Notes: generated by a model from the sequence alone, not told the origin. A DNA stretch of 64,000 nucleotides from Nemopilema nomurai (GCA_003864495.1 ML133495.1:1043294-1107293), one strand, 5' to 3'; positions 50,556 to 63,909 are shown, counted from the stretch's first letter. Numbers and translations: made by a program.

Positions 50556-51717
50556 TGGAACTGTTATAGATTTAATCGTTATTTTAATTGCAAGATTAGA
50601 TATGGAAATGTTTTTATATTGCAGCAAATAGAGAATTTCAAATGTCATAGCTATATTTATTTTAGTAACTGATACGTTTTCGTTATTGATTGTATGTTCA
50701 AGAGACTGCGTAATGCATTTCTCGCTAATCATGTCTCCTAAACTTTTAAAGTTTCCAGTCTCTAAATGTATGTGTTTTTAATTCATCTTTACTGTCTAGT
50801 TCTATAGGCATTGTTATCATGTACGAAAATATTCTTATTTTAGAACATTATAGAGTAGGCGAATATGAATCGACCCCAATAAACTATGTTAAAGTCAATC
50901 TCTACTCCATAAAAAGGCAAATATGACAAACTGTTGGCTTTATCAATTTTGTTTTGCACCTTACGTTATCATTGATTAAAGTTTCTTTGACTGACTCTAG
51001 TGTAGTCACGATACTTTTCTTTTAGAGGAACACAAGTTAAGACTGCTTGCCATGTGACCCTGAGATATTCCAACAGACAGTTTTCTTTGACTACGATCTA
51101 TGTCGATAATACTCAAAATGTTGTTATGTCCCCACTGCATAACAACTCTATTTTCGTAGATAAAATTTGATATAAAAGTAAAGGATATTCCGAATGATGT
51201 TATTTTCATTATTTAATCAAGACTTAATTATAGATGCAGTGGTGCTGTACCAATTGGAATTTCTCAACAGAGGTAACTCAAATGAATCGACATCAATGAG
51301 TTATATATGATTTTTCCGAGATCTTGAGTAGAACAGACAAAAGTCAGTTAATTCATGACAGACTGGATATGATCTAGAGAATACTGAACCGTTAAAAGTA
51401 TTGAGACTATTTTATTGCACTTACGCCATTTATGCTTACACCTTTCAAAATGTAAGCTGAAAGGAACCATTTTACCTGAAGAAATATTGCACTGATTTCA
51501 AATTTCACTACTGTCGTCTGACACATTTGTTAGTTTCCCAAAGACTATTGCTTGAATAAAAAGGGGTATAACCTACCCCCCCCCCCCCTCCTAAAAGCTT
51601 GATTCGGACTGATTGTAGCCCCCCGGGCTTACCCATTGAAGTCTGCGGTCGGATTCTCTTGGCGACAAGAGATAAACAACAGTAAATGACTGAAAAAGAG
51701 GCCGAGTAGATGCAAAA
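50556..51717. other. Intergenic: T-box 3' UTR and CCDC13 upstream region
   Basis: AT-rich. It contains a polyadenylation-type hexamer at 50878-50883 and a C run at 51576-51588. No gene was seen in it. Confidence 0.5.
50878..50883 (+). terminator. AATAAA polyadenylation signal candidate for the T-box gene
   Basis: AATAAA lies 323 bases after the T-box stop codon, with T-rich sequence shortly downstream. The hexamer is common in AT-rich DNA, so the support is positional. Confidence 0.4.
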
Positions 51718-54700
51718 ATGGCGGCTGATTTGAGGCAACAGTTTGAGCTGCTTCAGGAACAGAAAAAACAAAAACTTATAAGAAGAAATGAGCAACTGCA
51801 ACAAAGCTTAAAAAGTAAATCAGCCCAAGGAAGTAAAAACTTACAGAATTATACAGATCCTGACGATGTTGGTAGCATGCAAATAGACGATGATTTGAAG
51901 TTGAAGGTTAGATCTTATTATAGGACAGGGCCTCTCTAGAACTTATTATATACAGCATTTATTATGTAAACCAGAGTTTGCTTGGAAATGTAGTGAATTA
52001 TCGGAGTAGTAAATGCAACCATTGCGTGGTTGAGCTCTCGGGATAAGTTAGAAAGGCTTCGTCTCTTTGAATCGAGAGTACAACTGTAAACGTAAGCCAA
52101 TTGCGGTGTTCTGTTTCTGTATTTGTTTTGAGTACACATTGGCATACTGTACCATGATTAAGCATCTTTAGAAGTGACCTAAAAGCAACACTAGTCATTC
52201 ATTAAGATTTTCAGCTTGTCACTGGAAATACAATTAGTTTTAATTACGTGTTTTTAGAAATAAGCCAAATAAAAATACATTCGAAGTTGAGATATAAAAT
52301 GAATGAGATTTAATCACATTATTCACCTATAGGCAGCTCTACATGTTTATGTATAATTAGTATTATGCCATGATACCAATCTTCCAACTGTGCAACATAA
52401 ATAGTAGTAATGACTGTGGCACAAGTACTGAAAATATAACTGTTCTCTTTTGTCTTCTAATGTACAGTCCTACTCAATCTGAGTTTTAAAGCCCAAGGAG
52501 GTGCTTTGCTTTAAATAGATAGATAGGGGCTGCTCTCAGTATTAATTTATGCTCTAAAATGTTGAAATTATTGCTACCTCTAACAAAGTTTCTTTTGCTA
52601 TTTTTGCTGTAGCAATTTTTGATTTTTATATACCTCCATATTAATTCATCAACTGACTCCAGCCCTAAGACTATATTCCCTTTTTGGTCATATCATTTTT
52701 CCAAACTGCAAATTAGCAATCCTGGCCCTGCAACTCTTTATACTCATTTCACTGAATAATTCTTTTGTAGGAAATCTATGACAGTCAATTGAATTTTCAG
52801 GAAAATTCAGAAACAGAGGATTTAAATGATACAATAAGGGTAAAATGAGTTCTTGTAATCAATGCTTTTAAAGTGATGTCAAGAAGTTGAAATTCTGCCA
52901 ATTTAATGTCACTATTATTTAAGCACTTGATGAAAATTTATTTGTAATGAGTTGTTTTCATAGTTATTTATATATGTTATAGTTCTTTGTAATATCATTG
53001 TTATGTCAATCCAATGCAAAGGCTTTTGAAATTATTCTTAGGTAAATAGCTAGATCACAGTTTGATTGTTTGATATTAAACTGTTGTTGTTACCGTGGAA
53101 ACACATTGCTTATGAATGCAATCAAGTTTCTCTAGACAAATTCTATTTCCAATCAAAAATGACCAGGTGCCATATTAAGCTTTATCAAAAACTTTAGTTG
53201 CAAAGTTGAAATATGTGGATGGAATTCTAGAAATACGGATATTTTCAGAATTTTATGGCATGTAATGTTGTCAAGATTATAGTAACGATACAAGATTATT
53301 GAATCTACAAAGCATTTCAAAGGTACTGAAAACTTCAAACCAAAAAATATTTCACTTCAAAGATAATATACAGTAAATCCCGGCATATAAGAACATTTTT
53401 CAGTCTGAACCTAGAAAAAAGTAGGTTCTTATATGCAGGGATTTACTGTTTATACACTTAAAAGACATGCTGACTTGATATCTTTGTTCACAAAGGAGCT
53501 TAAAGATGAAAATGGACGGCTTCATAAGCTCCTTGGAGAAAAAGATGAGGAAATGAAGATTTTCAAGCGAAGATGGCAAAATGAAAAAAGGGACCTTACT
53601 GGTATGCATGGCTTTAATCTAGACACTTAAATACATACATATATGTTGATTCATATTGAAAGCATCTATTGGTAAGTGAATATTTTTGGTTGCTGTATAA
53701 TATTAATCATTAACATAAATAGCAGTACAGCAAAACAAGCCTTTTCTCTCTGTTTGATGTGAAATAGTTACTTGCTCTCTACTGTAAGAATTCCATCAGT
53801 AAAAGCCTTTCCATTCTTTTCTATGAGCTAGATACTCATATTTATTACCTTTATCATTAAATAGTTTGTTCTCTGACTTTAGGACAGAATATCGGCTCAG
53901 AAAATGTTGCACAAAAAATTATTGAGCTTTCCAAGAAGAACAGAGAACTAAACGTTGAAGTTGAAAGTGGAAAGACAAAATGTAGGCAGTTGCAAAATGA
54001 AGTCAGCAAGCTTGAAACTGAGGTAATTGAGTAATGAAGCAATTTTTTGTCTTTAAAGCCCTATCCAGCTACCTGCGTCTTGCAAAATTTTCAAAGCTTT
54101 TTCTAGTCTCCTGTTTTATAAACAGAGCACCGCCTTAGCAGTATAAATATAAGGTAATGCTTTGTTTCTTCTGAGTGTTTGCATATATTCATAATTGTGG
54201 ATTTTTCATTTGCCAGCTGAGAAAGGTGTCAGCAAAACCGAAGCAGTTCCAAAAATCCGAAAAAGAGGCAAATGATGAATCAAAGAACGTATGTAGAAAT
54301 TTGATGACAATAATTGTTTAATGACGCCCGTAACACTCATTTGTTTTCAACTGTCTTAGAGGGTTATGATTTTGAAAGTTTCAACACCAAGCCTTGTAGT
54401 TGAAATTAAAGAGAGCTCAATGTCACTAAAACGAAATGAAATGTTTTTTTGCTAAAAATCCTGAGATCCTCAAATTCATCTAAGTAGCAAGGTGAAATCA
54501 GATCACAGGCCTATTCTGTGTTTTGTATGAACTTTAATTTCCAGAATCTTATAAAAATGCATTTCAATGGCAGAAAGAGAGGCTAGCAAATTAAGACATT
54601 TTCTTCGCCAGAGCTGTAAGACATTTGTTAGATCAAATTGACTGTTGGATCATAATCTACTGTAAAAAATGACCCTCAATTCATTTTAGAATTATCCAGA

Positions 54701-57700
54701 GACTTGAGACAGTATGTTGTCAGGGTGTACTAAATGTTACTGGTGTATGTAACTAAATGTTACTAATTTGGCAAATAGGGCTAGAAACCTTTTCTATAAG
54801 TGATGGTAAAGAAGACTGTCATCAGACCTGCTGCTCACTGAAATCGCTGCTGTCTAATTTTCACTCAATGAAAAGTAATGTACAATCTATAGTCAAAATG
54901 ATAGATCAGTAGAAATTTCAGAAAAAATTTTTTGGACCTAATGAGTGTGGAAACCTGACTAGCATTTGCGACAAATTCCGTCCTTAATGGCTAGTTAGGT
55001 ACAAATTAAATCGTTAAAACCAAATTTACTTAATAGCATGACGTTGCTGTTTTCTTATAGTTTATCTGTTTGGTGTTGATTTACTGCTTTTGCTAATTTT
55101 AAAAAGATTACTGAATCAGGAGTAATATTGTTTTTCCGCATAAAAGCCTTAAATTTTGCAGGTCAATAAAATTGCAGAACTTGAAGGAAAAGTAACACAA
55201 TTAACCAATAAAGTGTCTGAATATAGAAACCAAGCTGAATTACAAAAGAAAGAGCTGCGAATGGCACACAAGGTGAAAATTCTGATTTTTCTTCTTATTG
55301 TACCCTCAAAGCATTTTGTGGGTTTTCTGCTTTCAGTGTCAGAAATGTAGAATTTGAAAGAAAAAAAATATTCACACGCAAGTGTCTTTCCATTAACGTT
55401 TTTGAATACGTATGTGTTTCAAATGAAAATACAGCCATGAACGTTCAGCCATCAAGTAATCAAATTCTGTCATCTGTAGATTTATGAGGTGCTATTCACT
55501 TTCATTGTATTTCTGCTTAAAGTAGGCATCCATTTCTATTGTTTTGTAGGTCTTGGCTAATGAAATCGGAGAAGAAGTGGATATTCTAAAGCTGCTGAAC
55601 TCAGAAACCAACTGGCGAGGAAGGCAGCAGCAAATTATGAACCTACAGAACAAGGTTTGTTATCTGATTATCTCCTTATAAAAACACGAAATTCCAGCGA
55701 AGTTGTTGGTTTTAGAACGTTCATACCTGGCAACCAAACCCTTCTCTTACCAACCCAACAGTGGATTGGGAGGGAGAGGTTGTGAAATACTAGTTTTGTG
55801 TCAGATTTTAGCTTTCTCGAATGCTCATTTAAACGCATTTGAATAATGTTAATGATTCACTGTTTCAAAAAGTGCCGTTCCATAAGTGCGATTCATCGAT
55901 TGTCCAGTTGTAAAAATCATCGAGGCTTTGTGATGAACTGTTAAGGCTTCAATTCTTATTTACCACTTTTCAGTTTTTAGAAGTTGACAGCTTCTAATGT
56001 TCGGAATATTGTTTTTAGGTCTCTGAGCTGCAGAGAAAGCTAGTCCAGTCAACGAGATCTTCCTCAAGAGAAAGCAACTTGTCCGCATTATCCGCAATGA
56101 GTTATCAAAGCCCATTAGCCATGTCAATGCACGATGAAAAGATACGATCTACCATTAAAAAGATTGAGCAGGAACGCAAAGATAGCCAACAGGTAAGAAG
56201 ATTTTTGTGTCTTAAATAGTGTGGATGAAAGCACGTTGAATTCGAATCTGATGAAAAACGTAACGTAAAATGTCCTTCCGATCTAATGCTAACATGCTAG
56301 TAATTAATTTTATTGAGACAGGGTATGTGTGATTTGCGCTATTTTTGAAACAGCTAATTATTGTCAATTTTTCAACAAAAATCAAAGCAACCACAAGGCA
56401 AAAAATCATACCAAAAAAACATGCTTACATTTCCAACGAAGTAAAACGTTGACGCTTTAATGTAATACTTCAGATTTAAATATTTCTAATTCCTTCGAAA
56501 AATTGGTTCGAGTTTGTTTTGAAGTTTAACCTAAGATACTCATGAAGTTTGTTATTGTTCAGTAGGATTATCTCAAAATATTTAATAGGTACAATTTATT
56601 ACCTTCATTGGTATGTATTTTTATACTTGCAGAAATTACAAGTCGAGCTAGAGGTTTTACAAAAAGAGCACACGCGGATCAAAGAAAAGTACGATGCAGC
56701 AAAAACACGGAGTCAAGTTCTTAGTCAGGAATTAAAGAATGCAAAGGCACAAGTAAACACATTGGTGGCCAAAGGGAAACACGACGACGAACTTGTTTCT
56801 GCTTTGCTGGTAACCACTATTTATATTAGACTTTCCTTCTTCCTAGGCCGTCAATACATATATTTAAGCTACTATTCGAACAATAGCAATCCATATTGGT
56901 TTTCGTGTGAATTTGGGCGACCAAACTCAGTCAGTGGCTTGAATGAACTGGTTAATGTTTCAACCTGTAATCTGCCTTTACAGTATTGGCCTGCATGCCT
57001 GTTGGTTTTAATATCTCTGGCAAAACGCTGTATTCTTGTTGTTTCATCTGCATCTTCAGCTTACATTATGAATTTAAATTCAGTTGTAGGACATTATATT
57101 TCTATTCGCTTGTCTGCTTTTAGAGGGAGCAAGAGTATTTGAAGAGCTTAAATACAAAATTGTCAAAGGAAAAGGACGATTTGGAGACACACTCGAGCAG
57201 CCGTGTCGTCAAAGCTAAGCAGGATTTGCAAGTGAATGAAGAACTCAAAATACAGATTCAAGAACAAGAAAGGAAAGTTAGAGACCTCGAAGCTGAACTT
57301 GAAACCTTGAAGCAGGCAAAGTTACGCGAAAAGGAAAAGGACAAATATGTCGATTTAGAACAGAGAATAATAAGCAAATCAAAACCATCACTTATTCCTA
57401 CACCGCCCACATCTGCAGACAGGAAAAATGGATATGTTAATCGATTCAGAAGAGCAACAAGTGCTTCGAGGTGAATCTTAATTTCTTCAAAATCACCATT
57501 TCTCCTTACGCTGTTTTTTAGTACCCTTCGTCTTTCCAACTGATGAAGTCTTCACTTTCTTGCTTACCGTATCAAATTCACTGTTAAGCTTTTTTTTATA
57601 ATATTTTCTTAATCTATTTATTCGACTTTCTGTACTGTTTTGCTTCTTCGTTGCACCATTGCACCAATTTCAGTGTTAAAAGAGACAAGGTAATGTTCTT

Positions 57701-59323
57701 TTTTAGAATGTTTGCCACCTCATTTGAGTTTGTTTGGAGGATGAATCAGGTGGCTTGAAAAAGGGAGATAAAGCTGGCATTTCGATGAATATAGATAATG
57801 CATCTCTCTTTTATATTTATTCGTAATTTGAGTTACGCGCCATACAACCTGTGCTTCCATTCTTTTATTAGTGAAACTGAAACTTCGAAACTTCAAGAAA
57901 TAAAGACATTGTTGCAGGCTGCAGAAGTGGAACGAGACAAGTTATTGGAACTCGTCGGAGTGTTGCAGAAAAGGTTGATTGTCCAGTATTCTCACTAGCT
58001 TAAACAAAACTAAAATTTATAAACTGTGTCGTTTGATCTTCTAGAGGATTAATTTTTCGACGACAGTAAATTTCTTTGTGGAATATGCTTCTTGGGCAGT
58101 TTCTGGTATGAGTAAGGCAATAATAAAGCCTTCTTTTGTGAGTTTTTGAGAAGTCGAAGAAAGATGTGATGTTTTTTTACTTAACTTGCCCCTTACTTTG
58201 TATTTTTCAGTCCTGTTTTTCGATTGTTACTGAAATCATTCGATTGTTCTAATGCACAATATTTGATGCAAAGTTTCCACGCTAAATATACTATGAAATG
58301 TTATGAAATGCAAGTAAATTTTCTAGCAATGACCATTAATAGTCAATGTCTATATTAGTAGGATGTCTGAGTTTTTTTGTTTTTTTTGTTATGTTCAACT
58401 GCTTAATCAGTTAACTAAGTTGTAACAATGCTGTGAAACTGAATTCTTTCAGACTTGATTCGGCTGCAGCAGAGCACATCTCACGTGAAGCTAAGGTCAT
58501 CGAATTGAAAAAGACCAATGCAAACTTGGAAAAACAGGTTGAACGCATCAAGATGTCTACTAAATTGCAAACGGGATCTGTCAAAAACCGGCCTACGAGT
58601 CGTGCTGGGAAGAAGCATACCAAAGAAAAAACTGTCGAAGAAATTTTGGAAGAGATGGAGGAGCTCCGTGCCAGGTGGGTTGCGTAAATCCTTGCATTCT
58701 CAAAAGGCTTTGAGACGATTGTGTTACGATGTTGAACACTGGAAAGCTTACTGCGAGAGAGGGGGGGGGGGGGATAAACTCGTTCTCGAAGCCACCCTTC
58801 TGCTTGACAATTTTTTACACATTTTTATATTTTTTTCCTCTTTGGAAGCCTTGCCATTTATCAATTTCTCTGATTATTTGTTGCATAAATGGTGCAATTC
58901 TTCCCACACCCAACAAAAATTATATATAGCCTAACTATTTGCTCACGATGATTTCCATTTTATCATGAGGCGGAAATCCTAGCAAGCTTTATTTATTCAG
59001 TGTGCCCCGCATCGTTGTCATTACAATCAAAATTCACGCAAAAACCTGCAATAGCAAATTTTTTTTTTGTAAATGTGAGGATTAGTTTAATAAAGCATTG
59101 CCAATGTTAAAAAGTACAGAGAAGTGCAATATTCATTGCGATTTTTATTTAAATTTGCAGACTTGAAATTCAAACTGATGAAAATGAAGCAATCAAGGAT
59201 GCATTAGAATCGACTCTAAAAGCAAAAAACGAGGACTTGAAAATTTACCAAGATTTGGCCGAGCAGACTAAGTACATTTATTTACAAGGTTTGAAGCAGA
59301 TAAAGCAGGCAGCTTCGTCATGA
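51718..59323 (+). CDS. CCDC13: CCDC13 coiled-coil centriolar-satellite protein, complete
   Basis: Exons: 51718-51906, 52771-52839, 53496-53601, 53883-54022, 54217-54288, 55162-55272, 55550-55654, 56019-56192, 56633-56809, 57124-57470, 57872-57973, 58453-58674, 59161-59323. The sum is 1977 bases, 658 residues plus stop, with all phases matching. Nearly the whole protein is heptad-rich coiled coil. Landmarks shared with vertebrate CCDC13: MAADLRQQFELLQEQ start; ELKDENGRLHKLLGEKDEE; KIIELSKKNREL; KKELRMAHKVLANEIGEEVD; LVAKGKHDDELVSALL; LQAAEVERDKLLELVGVLQK; and the ending NEDLKIYQDLAEQTKYIYLQ. CCDC13 in vertebrates is a centriolar-satellite protein that supports ciliogenesis and genome stability; that role is inferred here. 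The vertebrate protein is about 715 residues, so this one is slightly shorter. The start is the first ATG in the matching frame (AAAAATGG context). Confidence 0.93.
53370..53449. repeat. 80-bp hairpin MITE upstream of CCDC13 exon 3
   Basis: ACAGTAAATCCCGGCATATA at the left is the near-perfect reverse complement of TATATGCAGGGATTTACTGT at the right; only one base in the arms is mismatched. The loop contains a nested GAACCTA/TAGGTTC pair. It ends 46 bp before the exon at 53496, within the splice-acceptor region of that intron. The ends resemble those of the repeat at 16403-16503. Confidence 0.75.
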
Positions 59324-60121
59324 AAGTTTTGGTTAGTGCATGAATCCACTTCCTTCTTCTTTTAATGGGATTCCTGATCATTGTTGCTGCGTTTCTTTGA
59401 CCGATTTATCAAGCTCTTTTCTTAACCTTTTATTTCATTTCACTTGTACATAGATAATTTAAAGTAGAAGTATAAGAACAGAAATAAATCTAAAATATCT
59501 CTGATGTAAATCTATTTGTATATTGTGTATATTTTCACAAGCAGAGTAAAAACTAGTTATAACGCTGCCAGAAAATTTTGAATCTTTTCTCTTCGCTGAA
59601 ACTGAGACTTGGAAATGAAACGTTTAATTTCAGCTTGGAGTTTCAGTTAAAAATATTCATTTTTTGCTGCTTAACAGTTCTAAGATTAATAAACGATTAC
59701 CTATTCATAAACTAAATATATGAACATTAATGATGATTTTTTGTTTATCAAATCCCTGGAAACAATAAAAAGGCTTTTCATGATGTAACTTAATGTAATA
59801 TCACTCATAGAAAGTTAAAACTCCTCAGCAAATAGATTGGTTCTTTTCAAATATATTTGAGTGTTTTGAGGCTTTATCATTACTTAGATTTACATAGAAA
59901 CAAGTTATTTTGCTCTGCTTCTGCGCATTAGTTCATTTTGGAGTTAAACTAGTCGTCGCCACAAATCATAAAAAGGACAGCGCTGGTAGAAAATTTTGTT
60001 ACACTCCTATCAGGTCAATTTGTGTCTAACGGATAAAGGTCATGGACATTTGTTAGAGAACTGAAGAATATGTTACAATTAACAATTCGATGTGAAATTT
60101 GCAATCTTGATGTTCAAATAG
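59324..60121. other. CCDC13 3' flank
   Basis: AT-rich sequence with an AATAAA at 59483. No convincing exon was found for the unknown protein at 60122-61012. Short open frames (one starting ATG at 59724) do not join it in phase. Confidence 0.4.
59483..59488 (+). terminator. AATAAA polyadenylation signal candidate for CCDC13
   Basis: AATAAA lies 160 bases after the CCDC13 stop codon. The distance fits a short 3' UTR. The evidence is motif and position only. Confidence 0.45.
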
Positions 60122-61012
60122 GTCTGGAAGATAAGTCTGGAAAGTCTGCAAGGTTTTAGAAACAGGATCATTCATGAAGAGAAAGCTTTGAGAAACTTCG
60201 AAATATTTCACATAAAGAAGGTATGTTATTTTGATTTATACGATAACAGATTCTAGTATTGATTCGGTCCAGGTCCACAAATTATTGCTCAACAGCCCTT
60301 TTCTGCGTAAAAGAAAACATAACAAAACCGAATGTGACAAAGAACATTTTTTTGTTCAAAACTTGCTTTAAGCTACCAAACATATTTACAAACTATTAAA
60401 ATACAAACTATAGATCTATTTCATTCTATAAAACATTGTCTGGATTTATCATTATAATCAGGTATCATCAACGTATTTTCTATTAAACTTTCTTACTAAC
60501 TAGTGCAATTTTTTTAAACTACTTTAACGTACATTCTCATCTAATACGAAGCAATTTCCTATTAACATATCTCTATTAAACATCCGTTATGTGTTCTTTA
60601 GATCTTCAAGAAAATACTCGACGTTTATGAGATGTACACAATGTTGTCGTCTCTTCGTTGATGCCAGCTTTTACATCTGAAGTAATCAGATCGCTTGCAG
60701 GCTCCTCACACGCAAACGATAAATAGAAATGCTTTGCATTCTAAGCAATACCTACGTACGTTTTATAGAGAATCCTTTCTGACCGTTAAAGCAAATATAT
60801 GTTGAGTAATTAAATAAGTCTAACGAGGCCACCTTACTTTTAATTGACAGAAGAACAGTGCATCCAATCACACAACATTAGGCAACAATTTGTGGGAAAA
60901 TTTAGTTTTGAGTCTAGCTCACCGAGAAAGTGAAAGAGAAAATGAGTGTGGTGCCGAATTAGAGAATTTGAAACAAATATTAGGTCCAAAGAAGGGTAAG
61001 AAACTGTCCTGA
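60122..61012 (+). CDS. Unrecognised protein, two candidate 3' exons
   Basis: Exon 60122-60220 (99 nt, acceptor CAAATAG, donor AAG|GTATGT) and exon 60851-61012 (acceptor TTGACAG, stop TGA at 61010-61012) join in one frame of 86 residues. The peptide contains SLESLQGFRNRIIHEEKALR and is helical-looking, Lys/Glu-rich, ending NLKQILGPKKGKKLS. An in-frame stop directly before 60122 means an upstream exon is needed; I could not place it between 59324 and 60121. It could be a small separate gene between CCDC13 and the THSD7-like gene, or an alternative 3' end of CCDC13, although CCDC13 already ends where its family does. I do not recognise the family. Confidence 0.4.
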
Positions 61013-61144
61013 GCCACCCTGTAATTTGTATTTCAAGCTTAGCTAGACCCCATGGCTTTGAAAAGCCATTTCACATGTTCACGATAAGTTGGGTTGGCAC
61101 ACCTTTTTGGGCAGGATACTTATCCATGAACGATGACGTCACAC

Positions 61145-63909
61145 TCATAGAGTCCCCGCAGCGTCAAAACTCGTCCCCCTTGACACACTATACACTTGGC
61201 TTTTATCTTGCAAAGACTCGTCGCTGAAAGTTGAACAGAAGCTGCCTGTGTTAAAGTTCTTGAGGTGCTGTCGAATGAATTCCGAAACGACAACATTTTC
61301 AGGAGGTCGTGGCCATTGCTCCGCATCGTCATGGTCACTTATTGCTGACAAAGTTGACCCCCGTCCACTTGAGGTAGCAAAACTCATCTTGCTGTCTGTT
61401 CTCTGGTGGCCATGTTTTTGTTCGGTGAGTGGTCTTCTCTCCGGGTTAGTCAGGGTCCCGACATCTGCAGTGCTCGCTCGTCGCTCTCTCGGCCGACTCT
61501 TACGCCGCCTGGAACAGAATTACTTTCTCCTTACCACGCACACATTTGCATAACTTTATGCATAAGAAATAATGATCGTACTTCTCGATATAAAAAGCTT
61601 GTGTATTGGCTTTCACGACCTATATACTTTTTCTGCACGTCTTACTGGAAATTCTACTTGATAATCATCAAATATCACAAAATTGAAACTTTAATCGAAA
61701 TTGATTAAAATGAAAGTTTAAGTCCAGCTCAATGGAATACTTATTGATATTCCCAAACTTCCCAAGACCTGCTTTTCATTCCTCTTTCTTCTTTTTTTTG
61801 CTTTATAATAAACCTTATCTACGTTTTTATCTTTACTATACAATGCAATACTCGATTGTTGAAGGCAAGTATTTTCCAGAAAACGAGTGAATACCCAGTT
61901 ATATGCAACAAGTAAACGTACCTTGTGTAAACTATGACGATGGCCAAGAAAAGCAAGAAGTAAACAAAACAGACGCCGATGACAATCCATATGATTATTG
62001 GCAGATCAGCAAACCCTAAATGGAAGAGTTGACACAAGAAGCGTTAGTGAGGAAAGATATCAAAATGTCACGCTGACATATTTCTATCAGCCGATCCAAT
62101 TCGTGAAATTAGCAAGGATTACCACGGATTTATATTGCTTCTTCTTGGTGACCCATAATATTGAAAGTTACCATTGTCTTATATTGTCCAAGAAAATACT
62201 TCTGAGATCCTTTACTTTAGCGCTTATCCAAGTGTGAAGTGGTTTATCCATGTGGGAGCCTGAAATGTCCGCACGGATGAACAGAAACAAACAATAATAA
62301 ACAACATACGATGAAAACAATTTGGCTCTTAAACTCACACGAGCTGTCTTTTTCTCCGCTTGAAGATTTATTTGTGGGGATGTTGTTGTCCTTGGTTCTA
62401 TTTCTGAAAGTGTTCGGGTCAGATAAACAGTGTATTAGATGGCCATGGCTGCTGAAGATGGGGATGTAGTCCTTCTTGCAAACGCAAATCGTCTCTGAAT
62501 TGCAAAATGAATGAGTCACTCGACACTTTGGTTCGCACGATTGTGTTGCCGATGGTTTGTACGCCAAACTGCATCCAGTACTGACAGTTAAGCCATCAGA
62601 TCGTATACACCAAACGTTCCTGTGAGGCAATGAGATTATTCAAATGGAGCTATAAGTCTTAGGCCAATCCGTTATTTCAAGGTCGCTTGAGGCAATGATG
62701 ACCAGGCTTGACCTCTTTATCTTCACAGAAACAAATCTTATTCTTGAAGGAAGAAAATGTCAGTAAAGCAGCGGTAAAATTAAACATTTGCACAAAAGAT
62801 CTTGATACGGGAAGGCAGTTACCTCTTCTTGTCGACGTATGGTCCTGTTCTCCAAGTGAAGGTGAAACACAATGGCCCTCCACACTTCTCCATTTGCACC
62901 ATGTCACGTGGACAGCGTTCTCCATGCTCCGTAGGATGCTGTAAGACATGCCTAGTCCTGACTCGTACCCCATAGTGGAAGATAGACTCGTTTTTAACAG
63001 TACAGAGTCCGAAACATGAGCTCCAGCGTGTCCAGTGAGTTGTCACACAATCGCCTTTGCATGGTACTTTGCACGTGTCTTCCTTTGGAATCAAACCTAC
63101 AAGAAGAAGCTTCCACTCAAAGACTGCGGCTTATGCCAAAGCTTTATTCTGTTAGATAATTCACAGTTTTTGGTTATTATGGTGCATGTAAGATGAACAA
63201 GGACACCAGCCATGCTTTCTCTATGAAAATGCAATACTACCAAAGTAAAACTTATTTCCTTACAGTTTTCCTTGTATCCTTTTTTATGGTTGGCCCTAGT
63301 TGCTTTGTTCAGAGCCTCGTTTTGGCATCAAAAGCAGAACTAAGGAATCGTAGCAACAATCTATGACAACAGGTCAAGAGAAAGGTTAGGCTCTAATTCT
63401 TTTAGATTCAAGTAGGAGGGCTTCATTTTTACACATGGAGATGCGGGGAGACAGTTGGTACCTGAGGCCAATTCTACGCAGTGTGAATCGTCGACCAATC
63501 TTCCATCGTCTCTCATGCAATACACTTCTCGTTTCATTGTTCCAAATCCGCAGATCTTTTCAACGTTGGATGCGCATTCACCCCAGTCCCCGACGTGAAC
63601 GCTGAAACATGGCATCATGGGACAGGACCGGAATTCTATGACAACAATAAAAACATTAGGCTATTGAAAAAATGGAGATACTTAAAGCAGCTTTGGGAAC
63701 GAAAGGCCCAATTTTTTTTTGACCCAAAATCAACAACACTTACGGTTACCGTTACTTTCCCCAAAACCACATTCACTGTCTATTTCTTTTGAAAAGCCAA
63801 ACATCTCAAGGGCCTTAGGGGGTATTTGGCCGTTGTCGCCAGCGACCTGATTAACCAGCCCTCGCAGTATTAAACTGGCCACAATGGAAGCCTTGCGTAA
63901 ACCGATGGA
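61145..63909 (-). CDS. THSD7: THSD7-like membrane protein with thrombospondin type 1 repeats (C-terminal part)
   Basis: Exons in order: 63909-63744 (start uncertain), 63635-63462, 63096-62823, 62619-62339, 62015-61922, 61508-61145 (stop TGA). Phases join. Extracellular repeats: QFRSCPMMPCFSVHVGDWGE with CGFGTMKREVYCMRDDGR; then CKGDCVTTHWTRWSSC with YGVRVRTRHVLQHPTEHGER and CGGPLC; then RNVWCIRSDG with a Cys-rich EGF-like end (SFCNSETICVCKKDY). A hydrophobic span (IIIWIVIGVCFVYFLLFLAI) is followed by a strongly basic stop-transfer (RRRKSRPRERR) and a cytoplasmic tail of about 120 residues. THSD7A/B in vertebrates are large single-pass proteins with many such repeats, found on endothelial cells and podocytes. 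The gene continues past the right edge. The final repeat looks shortened before RNVWC. It converges with the plus-strand genes to its left. Confidence 0.82.

Noticed and set aside
62677..62748. Extra exon of the THSD7-like gene (frame with KICFCEDKEVKPGHH)
   Set aside because: Its phase does not fit the upstream exon ending at 62823, whereas that exon joins the one at 62619 perfectly.
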